From NCBI GenBank assembly GCA_963921195.1, contig OY992536.1, forward strand, positions 100,714,778 through 100,778,777: a stretch of DNA of 64,000 nucleotides. Direction: 5' to 3'. The first letter of the stretch is position 1. Each line of letters opens with the position of its first letter. Positions 29,301 through 41,300 of the stretch are shown here, piece after piece. A program made the translations under genes and the position numbers. The stretch is from Pegoplata infirma (Eukaryota > Arthropoda > Insecta > Diptera > Anthomyiidae). The notes below the pieces were generated by a model, which worked only from the letters and a program-made list of their open reading frames with translations, was not told the origin of the DNA and did not search any database.

Positions 29301-32300
29301 AAGTGATACTAAACATTCAGCCAGTAGATATTTACGACAAGATCACAGCAGCAAAATCGGTTCTCAGGTTAAGAGAGTCGCAAATGCTTAAGCACGTTTG
29401 AGGTCACTCGACCATATTAAGTACGGTGGGCGAGACGGAACTGGAACAGTGAACTGACTATAGCTCACCACATACGAACTTTGACAGAACCTTGGAATTC
29501 CAAATACCGACTAGGGAAGACTGGGTGGAAAACTCTGTTATAACAGAGAATGTGATCTTAATCTTTACGGATGGATCGAAGATGGAGATTGGCACGGGTT
29601 CGGAAGTGTACTCTGAATGCCTCGAAATAGGGGTCTCACTAAAACTTCCGGATAAGTGTAGTGTTTTCCAGGCTAAGATACTAGGAATTGACAAAGCCGC
29701 GCAGATGATTATGGCAAGGGACCTTCGTCCTTGCGCTATTAACATTTTTATGGATAGTCTCGCGGCTTTGACGGCCTTATAATAAAACACTGTAAAATCG
29801 GGAATCGTTAGGAATTGTATACAATCCCTTCTTCGAATTAGTCAGTCTGGATCCCTAGACATTGAGGAGTCGCTGGGAACGATTTGGCTGCGCGGAATCG
29901 TTGGAGGAACGTGTAGACCTTGACATATCGGTCATAGTTGAATTGATGAACGAAATTGAAAGTATATCTGAGAATAGAATGAATGATAGGTGGATATCAC
30001 TGAATACATGCAGGATATCGCAAACCATGTGGCCACTGCCAAATCCTGAGAGGACAAAATGTCTTCTTACTTTTGGAAAACGGTGGGAGTACTTACAAGA
30101 CACTGTTTAATTGGACAAATGGCCGTAAGTATAGGAATTGCTTATATGGACTATTGTAAAAGTTGCGGGAAGTGGAGGAGAATGAGTCAGTGAAGCACTT
30201 GTTATGTGAATGCCCGGGTCTGATTAGAAGCCGCCTTAAGCATTTGGGGCAAAGATTTTTCGATGACCTAGATTGTCTAAACGGTGTCTCATTGGCATCT
30301 CTAGCCGAATATCTTAAAGAATCGAGGTGGTTCAAAAAGTGAAAAGTTTTTGTATCAGAGGGGAGTAGGGAAATGACAATTAAGGGAATCACAATGGGCC
30401 TTATGGCCTCCGAGTAAATTCACCAAATTGGCGGACGCCCATCCAACCTCAACTAAAAAAAATTAAGTTTGCACGGCAGATATAGTCAGTATGCATTTCC
30501 CGTCCATAGGAGGCCCCATAGGAGAGGTAAGAGCTGATTTCATAAAAAAACTATAACAAAATAAAAAATAAATGTATCGGGACCACCTTAAGGGTTAAAA
30601 ATAGAGGGCAGGTTTGTTTGGAGAAAATGTTGGGGTATAAAAATATTGGGAATCAGTCAGACATTTGACTTCTCTAGGTTCACCCTTGCGACAGTTGGAG
30701 CAGTGGGAGCAAATTTTACAAAAGATGAATTTCATTTAAAAATCGAGATAAAACTGAAATTTTGAACCCGACCAACTCAGATATCGATGAAATTTTGTTC
30801 ATAGCTAAATTTGATCAAAACAAACAAACTCTCATTTTTAGAAATGACTGTTTTGCGATTTTTTGAGCGTGACACAGTGGGAACGTTTTCGAAAAAACGC
30901 GAAAATGGTCGAAAAGAGCTCCATTTAAACTACAATAACTCTGAATCGGCTCAACCGATTTCCATGATCTTGGTATCATTAAAAAGATATTTTAACAGGC
31001 TTTATGACACGTTAAAAAAAAAAAAAAAAAAAAAATACACTGTAAAAAATTTATAACAAAAAAAATTTTAACTGACGAAAAAACCAAAAAGATCAAGGGT
31101 TTTTTTACAGTGTATTAATTTTTTAGAAAGGTTTATCCTTCATCTATACCATATCAAAAAATAAAAATGGGTTCTTTGTTAGTTTTTTTTATATAATTTT
31201 TTAAGTAGTGTCACTTCTAGTAATTTCCCTTATATTTTATAACAAAAAAAAATTTTAGGTAACGAAAAACCAAAAAAGATCAAGAATTTTTTACAGTGTA
31301 TTACTTTTTTAGAAAGGTATTTCTCTCACCTATAACATATCCAAAAAGTAAAATGGGTTCTTTTTTATTTTTTTTATATAATTTTTTAAGTAGTGTCACT
31401 TCTAGTAATACTTACCGAAAGTTTTCGAAATAATTCGAATAACAGCGAAAATATCTGGTCACATTCACAAAATAGTTCAACAATTCTAACATTTTTTAAA
31501 TGTTTACAAATAAAAAACCATCAACAATTGTTTATATTATTTGCCACGTTTTTATTAATTTGTGTTTTATTTTATTTAAATTTTTTTTAAGTTAATTATT
31601 TGTAAGAAATTTTGCGCTGCTCAAATTTGGCACAGTCAGAATATCTGCGCACATGTACAAAAGTTTCATTTATCGGAATGAATGAATGAAAGCCTTGAGT
31701 TCCTGTTATAGTTTTAGCTTCTTCATATCTTGAAAATAGCTTTTCTTTAACGTTGTTGTATTCGTCAGCATCTGCGTAAGCAACTTGTATGGTGGTCTTA
31801 TATGTTTCTGATGCCCAGTGATAGAGTTGCCTCGTTGTCTGGATTTCATTTTTATTTGCAATACTATAATTTCGAGCACCTCTCTTCAATGTTCCTCCGA
31901 TTCCATCACATGCAGATTTTCCGTGACTGGTAGCATAAAAGTGCCATTCAGCGTCAATCCCAAAATCAGATTTGTGATGGCATAAATTAATGAAGTTATA
32001 TTTATTTTTATATTGTGCTCCTGCACCATCTGATACGTAAATGATTTTATTAATATTGTTGGTTATATTGGCCTTCACGAACTGTACCATTTTTGAAATA
32101 TATAGATGAACTGCTATACTATCATGGGTATTGCAATCAGATATTATGGCGAAGCTTTTATGAGTTAATTTATCGTTATCTGAAAATAAACAAACAAAGG
32201 AAAAAAACAAATAAATAAAAATTATTAAATATTTTGATGAGTGTGGATGGATGTGTTTACTAATACCAAAATATTAAAATAATTACCTTTGTAATAAATA

Positions 32301-35300
32301 ACGAACGGATGTATTGTAGCCTGATCATTATTCCAATGGTATCCTTGCACGGCATCTTGTACAAGAAATGCATAATTTTCAGCAAAGTCCATTTGAATTA
32401 ACATTTCTCCTGATAACAGCGCCGCTCTTTTATTGCTGATAAATTCAGATTGTCGCTTTGCTATGAAATGATGCGGAATCAGAACTTTGATGTGTTCAGT
32501 AAAATCGCTGACAAATGATTCTGGGTTGGTGGTTAACATTTCCAGAACACATCTAATCGTTGTATTCCACTTTTTGTATATTATTTCTTCAGTTTGGTTA
32601 TTTTCAAAATGTTTTAGCATATGCGTTTTTAGATTATTTAAATTTTTAAAGCAGTGACCACACATTGAAACGCAACACTCGCTTTTTTCTATGTCACCAT
32701 TACAAACAACGAATTTGAGAACATCTTTGTAATCGGTAAATGTGCATTCTCCTTCAATACAAATTGATTTTAAGCCACTTTTTTCAAACATCAATTTCAT
32801 ATTCTGATGCAATGTGCATACACAGATATTTTGCTGGTTTCCAACTCCAAGTTTTATACAATTTTTTGGCCTTAACATTGTAAATTTTGTAAAACCCACT
32901 TTGGCCAAGGGATGTTTTTTTTTAAATTCGTAGTAAGATTCGCGTAGTGAAGATAACATCAGTCTTTTTTGAACTTTTTCACGTAAGTTTCCTTGTTTAA
33001 CAGTAATTGAATCTTGCGATCCAGGCATCATTCGGCTAATTTCATCATCTTCATAAAATAACTTGACTGTGCTTAGAGTTTCGGCTGGTAAGCTACGTCT
33101 GCTCATTTTAAAAAGATTGATATCTGCAAACTTCGTTTTATTCCTTTGGATATCTTTACTTTTTTTGATACAATCGTGAGATATATCATCCCCAAAACGA
33201 TCTTTAATTTCTGCGTGACTCATATTGATTGGTAAGAGAGATAAAAGTTTTTGCTTTTCCAAAAGATTTGAGCTGTTCTCTATTTGATATTTGATGTTTT
33301 CCAAAATTTCTTCGTAAATGGCTTTGACGTTTTCAAGTTGCGCTGACAAATCAGATAATGGATCAGCTCCAAGTGAATCTGCTATATTTTCGAAAATTTG
33401 CAGTGATTTTCTATTTCTGTATGCATCTCGTTTCATATATTTCCTTTTAAGAGGCGACATTTGGTTTGGTAGATGAGGAATAATATGATCATTTATATTT
33501 TCAATGACTTCCGTCCTTTCGATGTTTGCAATACGGCTGGTACAAGTTGGAAGTTCATTCAATTCTTCGCTAATTTCATTGCTGGGCGTTGTTGGTAAAT
33601 AATTTGAGACTTCATTCTGCTCCACGTTGGATTCATTACGACTGCGAGCTTTTCTCAGTGTATTCCGGCAAGTTTCGCAAATACGGCTACAATGAATGTT
33701 GGCGACAGCTGGAAAATATTCAATTATATTTGCAGCCTCGTTTTCACTTATTTTACGAAGCGAAGCGCAACACTTATTAGATATTTTTATGCATCTGTAC
33801 TTATTGTTTGAATTCATATTCACTCAATTTTTTAAAATATACGCGTAAAAATTTTAATGGGATATCTTGGCTTCTCGAAACTGTTTATAATTATGAATTT
33901 CGGTACGTTCATCAGGTGCAATTATATAGCATTTTTTAAGGCAAGCAAGAACTTTTTGCGGTTAAAACATATTCATAATTTGGGACAATGTTTATTTATT
34001 TTACCTGTTAACCCTTCGTCAGGTACATATTTTGAGTCCTTAGTTCTGGCCAGACCCCTATACATTTACATGCATTTGTATGGAAATAAGGGCTGTTTGC
34101 CGTTAAATTTTTTACTAAGAAAGGAAAATATTTGTTTTATTTTGTGTTTCTATTTCTTTTTACTATGTTATTAGCTACCTGAGGAAGAAAAAATAGACCT
34201 GAAAAAATCTTTGGAATGAAAAGGGCAACAATTTTTTTGTTCTATATATATTTCTCTTTATTATGGGTAAAGTAATAAATGTTTATGACAAAATAGAAAA
34301 TTATTATGAAGAATACATTGATTTTTTTATTCAGAATTTTGCGGAATTACTAGAAGTGACACTACTTAAAAAATTATTAAAAAAAAAATAAAAAAGAACC
34401 CATTTTACTTTTTGGATATGTTATAGGTGAAGGAAATACCTTTCTAAAAAAGTAATACACTGTAAAAAATCCTTGATCTTTTTTGGTTTTTCGTTACCTA
34501 AAATTTTTTTTGTTATAAAATATAAGGGCAATTACTAGAAGTGACACTACTTAAAAAATTATATAAAAAAAACTAACAAAGAACCCATTTTTATTTTTTG
34601 ATATGGTATAGATGAAGGATAAACCTTTCTAAAAAATTAATACACTGTAAAAAAACCCTTGATCTTTTTGGTTTTTTCGTCAGTTAAAATTTTTTTTGTT
34701 ATAAATTTTTTACAGTGTATTTTTTTTTTTTTTTTTTTTTTAACGTGTCATAAAGCCTGTTAAAATATCTTTTTAATGATACCAAGATCATGGAAATCGG
34801 TTTAGCCGATTCAGAGTTATTGTAGTTTAAATGGAGCTCTTTTCGACCATTTTCGCGTTTTTTCGAAAACGTTCCCACTGTGTCACGCCCAAAAAATCGC
34901 AAAACAGTCATTTCTAAAAATGAGAGTTTGTTTGTATTGATCAAATTTAGCTATGAACAAAATTTCATCGATATCTGAGGGGGTCGGGTTCAATGCATCT
35001 CGATTTTTACATGAAATTCATCAAAAATGTCATTTTGTATGGAAGAACATTTAGGAATTGGATAATCTATGTAATGGTATGCTGAAAAAATAAAAAAAAT
35101 TCTGGGGATCGCCCTAAGGGTAGAAGATAGAGGGTAGGTATGTTCATAGAAAATGTTGGGATTTAAAAAATATTGGGGGTCGGTCATACATTTGACTCCT
35201 CTAGGGTTACTTCTATGACAGCTAAAGCAGTATATATTTTTAAAAACTGAACCTATATATGAGAGCCCCCTTAAGGATTGCAGATAGGGATTAGGTATGT

Positions 35301-38300
35301 TTGGGAAAAATGTTTGGAGGAAAAATTATTGAGGGTAAGTTTCACATTATACCCCTCTACGGGCAGGTCCAGGAGCATTATGGGGCTTTATGTGGATTTT
35401 TTTCCTTTTCACGAACAACCTTGGCCCCGATGAGCAACCCCTGGATTCTATCTGACTTTCCCCATTTTTTGGTTCATTCACTTTTTTATGAACCTCACAA
35501 AATGAGCGGTTCCTGCGTTTCCAAATCTTGCTGCTCATTCAACACTATCACACCCTTAGTGACCATTAAACATGACTATAGTTGTGAATCCGTTTTCAAA
35601 TCTCACAATTAAAATTTTTTATCAATTTACTGAAATATAAATAAACTGTTGAACAGTGTTCAACACCAAAATACTCCCAGAAAACAGATGTTGTAGACTG
35701 TTGTCTCCCTGATTGCAATTCTGTGATCTAATTTTTTTTTTTACTCGTACCGTTCTTTAGAAGTTCGTATTTGAGAAGTAAAAAGAGCAAATTTAGCGGT
35801 TTTTGAGAAACCACTTTCTCAACACAAGAATGCTCTCCGGCAAAACACTATCCAATCCTCACAGAATAATGTCTACTGATTTCGAATCCGCAATCAAAAT
35901 AGTTCTAACTCATTCTCTTTTCGAGATATTTGCTTTTCAACATTTAAACATCAGAATATATTTTACTACTAGTCGAATAGCCTGTCCCTGCCAGGCGGAA
36001 CACCAATTCACTTTTCTCAATAATTCTATTTTTTTACCAAACTTTATAAAAAATTATGTTTGTGCTTCAAAAATTTAATATTGCTAGATTGAGTTACATC
36101 AATATATTTCCCAAACTGAAAAAAATTAATGAGTATAAAGGGTTTTATTGATAAAATTTAGAACTAAATTTAGCACGCCCATTTCGTCTCTCCGCCCTTA
36201 ATCGTTAGATCTGTCCCATGGTCACTCCTATATACATGGCAATTTTTATCTTTCGTAGTCATGAAGGGTTTTAAAATTAGATAAAATGTTAAAAAACACA
36301 ATTTTTTCACTTAAATGTTTCCTTATAATTCTCCGTAAACAGTTTAAATATTAAATCTGGCTTCATAAGGATATGATCCATTGTCAATACTTTATGCTTT
36401 ACAATTTTCAGCTTCCTTAGTCATTAGGGGTTTCAGAAATAATTTAAATGTTTAAAAACTAAATATCACCGTCTTCCGCCACTCCCCCTGTCTTAAAGGC
36501 CGAAAATCTGGCTACGTTACAGATTATATAAACTGAACAAAATTCATGCCATAGTCCGTACCATATGCATCCCAATTTTCATCTTTCAAGGTCAATCGGA
36601 CTACTTTAGAATATGCTTCATAATTAGAACTACATGTTAGGTATTTTCAGCTTAATTTATTGGGGCGGAGCTTAAAAATACTCTAAAATGTTTAAAAATA
36701 ATAATTTTGCCAAGTCCCCTTTTTTGCCGTAATTCAGCGCCCACAGGCAAAAATTCCGGCTTCGTAAGAATCTGCTCTGGTGTTTTACTTTATACATGCC
36801 AAATTTAAGCTTTTAAGTCCATCAATGGGATACAAAAGGCGCACAAAAAATAAGAGAAACACACAAAAAAAAAATATATATACATACAGAAAATAGATGG
36901 AAATAAATTTACCACGCCCATTTGCCTTTGTTATTCTCCACACATACACTGGATATAAAAAATCCAGGTTCGTGTTGGTCTTCCGTATGAAACCTACTAT
37001 ATACATGCCAATTTGCTTCTTCCTAAGTCATTGGGGGTCTTCAAATTAGTTAAAATATTAAAAAACCCAATTTTTCCACGATCTTTTATCTTTTAATTCT
37101 CCGTCCGCAATAGGGAAATTTTAAATCTGATTACTTCAGGATAACTACATCGTTAGGACTATACGCTATGCATTTTCCGCTTCCTTTGGGGGCTTCAAAA
37201 GAAGTTAAAATGTTAAAAATCCCAATTTTGTCACTCCTCATTTTCCTTTCAATTCTCGGCCCACAGTCCAAAAATTTAAAATTCGACTACTTTAGGATAT
37301 GCTTCATCGATAGGACTATATGCTAGGAAATTTCAGCTTCCTAAGTCATTAGAGGGCTTTAAAATAAGCGAAAATGTGAATTTTCATCTTCATAGATCTT
37401 TGGGGGTCTTCCAATTAGTTAAAATATTAAAAAACACAATTTTGCCACGCCCCTTTTTCTCTTTTTCTCCTTTTTCTCTAAATCCGATTACTTCAGGATA
37501 TGCTTCGTTGTTAGAACTATATGCTATGCAATTTTCCGCTTCCTAAGTCATTTGGAGGCTTCAAAAGAAGTAAAAATATAAAAAAAAATCCCAATTTTGC
37601 CACGCCACTTTTCCCCTCAATTCTTCGCCCTTATTGCGAAAATTTTAAATACGACTATTTGGGGATATTAGGACTATATTCTGTGAAATTTTCAGCTTCC
37701 TAAGTCGAATAGCCTGTACCTGCAAGGCGGAACACCAAATCACTTTTCTCAATAGTTCTAATATATTACCAAACTTTATAACAAATTATGTTTGTGCTTT
37801 AAAAATTTAATATTGCTAGATTGAGTTACATCAATATATTTCCCAAACTGGAAAAAATTTAATGAGTATAAAAGGTTTTATTGATAAAATTTTAGAACTA
37901 AATTTAGCTCGCCCATTTCGTCTCTTCGTCCATAAACCGGATATCAAAAATCCATCGTGGGAATCTGTCCCATGGTCACTTCTATATACATGGCAATTTT
38001 TTACTTTCTTTTTATCATGAAGGGTTGTAAAATTATCTAAAATGTTAAAAAACACAATTTTTCCACTTAAATTTTTCCTTATAATTCTCCGTACATAGTT
38101 TAAATATTAAATCTGACTTCATAATGATATGATCCATTGTCAATACTTTATGCTTTAAAATTTTCAGCTTCCTTAGTCATTAGGGGTTTCAGAAATAGTT
38201 TAAATGTTCAAAAACTAAATTTCGCCGTCTTTCGCAACTCCCCCTGACTTAAAGGCCGAAAATCCGGCTACGTTACAGATTATATATACAAACTGAACAA

Positions 38301-41300
38301 AATTCATAACGGATTTTTTTTGTATTTCCGCTCTTTCACTATCCAGGTCAGAGTTGATCTTTGCCATAGTCCGTACCATTTGCATCCCAATTTTTATCTT
38401 TCAAGGTCATAAGGTGTCTTCAAAATTAGGTAAGATGTAAAAACAAAATTTTTCCACGTAGATTTCTTCTCTTAATTCTCCGTCCCTACACAGAGAGAAC
38501 AGTTTAGTTGTGCCAGCCGAATTTAGAGCCAACTGCATAGTTTAATAACAACAACCGAAATTTTCGGTTGCGATAACCAAAATTTGTTTTGAAAATTTAA
38601 CTTCTGTTGGTCCAAATAAATTTCGGTAATTGCAACCGAAAATTTCAGATGTTGTAATTAAACCATTCAGTTGGCTCTTAATTCGGCTGGCACAATTAAA
38701 CTGTTTTTCTGTGTATTCCAAAATTTTTAAATCGGACTACTTTAGGATAAGCTCCATAGTTAGTACTATACTCTTATCCAAGCCACTTTTCCCTCTCAAT
38801 TCTCCGTCCACAGTCCAAAAATTTTTAGTCTGACTACTTAAGGATATGCTCCAGTGTCAGTACAATATGCTTGCCAATTTTCGGCTGCGTAGGTCATTAG
38901 GGCTTTAAAGTTAGTAAAAAAAAAAAAATAACTCTCCGTCTACATTCCAAAAATGTTAAATCGAACTACTTTAGAATAACCTTCATAATTAGGCCTACAT
39001 GTTAGGGATATTCAGCTTCCGTATTCATTGGGGCGGAGCTTAAAAATACTCTAAAATGTAAAAAAAAAATATTTTTGCCAAGTCCCCTTTTTCTCGTAAT
39101 TCGCCGCCCACAGGCAAAAAATCCGGCTTCGTAAGAATCTGTCCCTGGTGTTTTACTATATACATGCCAATTTTAAGCTTTTACGTCCATCAATGAGATT
39201 CAAAAGGCGCTGGATACACAAAAAATAAGAGAAACCCAAAAAAAAAATAAAATACATATTCAGAAAATAGATGGAAATAAATTTACCACGCCCTTTGCCT
39301 TTCTTATTCTCCACCCATACACTGGATATCAAAAATCCAGGCTCGTGTTGATCTTCCACATGAAACCTTCTATATACATGCCAATTCTGTGCATTTTCCC
39401 GCTTCCTTTGGGGGCTTCAAAAGAAGTTAAAATGTTAAAAATCCCAATTTTGTCACTCCCCATTTTCCTTTCAATTCTTCGCCCACAGTCCAAAAATTTT
39501 AAATTCGACTACTTCAGGATATGCTTCATCGAAAGAACTATATGCTAGGAAATTTTCAGCTTCCTAAGTCATAAGAGGACTTTAAAATAAGCAAAAATGC
39601 CAATTTTCATCTTCATAGGTAATTGGGGTCTTCAAATTAAATATTAAAATACACAATTTTGCCACGCCCCATTTTTCTCTTAATTCTCCTTCCACAGTCT
39701 AAAAAATTTAAATCCGATTACTTCAGGATATACTTCATTGTTAGAACTAAATGCTAAGCAATTTTCCGCTTCGTAAGTCATTTGGGGGCTTCAAAAGAAG
39801 TAAAAATTTTAAAAAAATCCCAATTTTGCCACGCCACTTTTCCCTCAATTCTCCGCCCACATTGCGAAAATTTTAAATCCGACTACTTGGGGATATGCGC
39901 CATCGTTAGGACTATATTCTAGAAAATTTTCAGCTTCCTAAGTCATTTGGGGGCTTCAAAAGAAGTAAAAATGTTAAAAAAATCTAAATTTTGCCACTAC
40001 ACTTTTCCCCCAATTCTCCGCCCACATTGAGAAAATTTTAAATCCGACTACTTGGGGATATGCGGCATCGTTAGAACTATATTCTAGGAAATTTTTAGCT
40101 TCCTAAGTCATTTGGGGGCTTTAAATTAAGCAAAAACGTCAAAAAATTGAATTTTGCCACGCCCACTATTCCGCTTATTTCTCCGCCCACAGGCAAAAAA
40201 TCGAAAATCCGGCTACGTTAGGATCTGCCCCAAGTGTTTAGCTATTTGTCTGCCAATTTTCAGCTTTGTAGCTCATAAGTGGGCTTCAAAAAGCTCTGGA
40301 TAGACAAAAAAAGAGGAACACACAAATAGGGAAATTATATATATAGATATTTCATAATTCGATTAGAAAGCGCAATGCAATGGACGGAAAACGATTGTTA
40401 TCGTAAAATACTTATGTAGTCTGTTCCATTTAGAACCCTATTATATCCCAGTTGAAAAAAAAAATCACAACTGACATACTGCTGACCCTCCCTTTATGAA
40501 ATTGCTGACGTCTTCATACAAATTTTCCAAATGTCCCCGAGGATAAGTCAGCAGCACAATTAAACTCCTCAAGACAATGTTAATTTAAACGAGATCTGCC
40601 CTCAACTGCAGCACATTTTAATGGGAGAACCAAGCAATTTGACATTCGACTCATTTGAGTCTCAGGGATCAGGGGTACTCTAGTGAATTTCAAAACTTGT
40701 AAGACTGGAAACAACCTTCTAGGTTCCTAAGGAATTAGAATATCTTTAGTCTTATAGGGAATCACGATGTAAGGCTAATTGTGTCATCTTCTTAGGACTT
40801 TCAAGAGAAGGTCAAATTGGTATAGGAAATTAAGGAGTTATTACTAAACCCGTAAGATATTGTGTTTGGATATCCGACCAATCGAAGAGATCGTGCAGCT
40901 TCCCAAATTCAAATGAAGCATGCTTCTGAAAAGAAATTGCCGGGTAATTGCATATCCACAAGAAGTCATTCGAAGGGCACATTTAGCTATTCGGCATGTT
41001 ATCCTGTGAGACGGAGTCCGGTAAATAAAGCAACCACCACTCAATTGTTCGATTTTGATAAAAAAAGTCAAATCTATCATTTAGTCTCACACGTCCATCC
41101 ATTTGCCTATCTCTAATTAGTCTCTCTCGATGAGCAAAGCTGTAAACTTCAACAAAGTGATGAGGGCCTTGTAAAATCCAAAAAGGTTCTTTTTCGAAGT
41201 TTCTTTACATGGGGTTGATAGTAACAAGATTAAGCAATTTGCAAATCACACACAGCAATTTGCAAATCACACAACCAAAATCCGAAGGGGATGAAACCAA

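Larger units (their letters stand above)
28605..35530. mobile_element. Long inverted-repeat DNA transposon with intact transposase-like gene
   Basis: Outer ends pair: GAACCGCTTATTTTGTGAGG (about 28633) with CCTCACAAAATGAGCGGTTC (about 35495), continuing through CATAAAAAA, GCTCATCGGGG and AAATCCACATAAAG. Inner arms 30740-31421 and 34341-35010 are inverted and nearly identical. The gene at 31596-33817 lies between them. It sits in intron 3 of AdamTS-A, and its gene is transcribed in the same direction as the host. The exact termini and target duplication could not be fixed. Confidence 0.75.

Noticed and set aside
29011..29391. 126-codon membrane-protein-like frame
   Set aside because: The first part is repeat-arm sequence and the rest matches LINE decay; the hydrophobic stretch has no supporting start or splice context.
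30811..31056. 81-codon frame, repeated at 34699-34944 on the other strand
   Set aside because: Mirror copies lie in the two arms of the inverted repeat; no independent evidence of coding.
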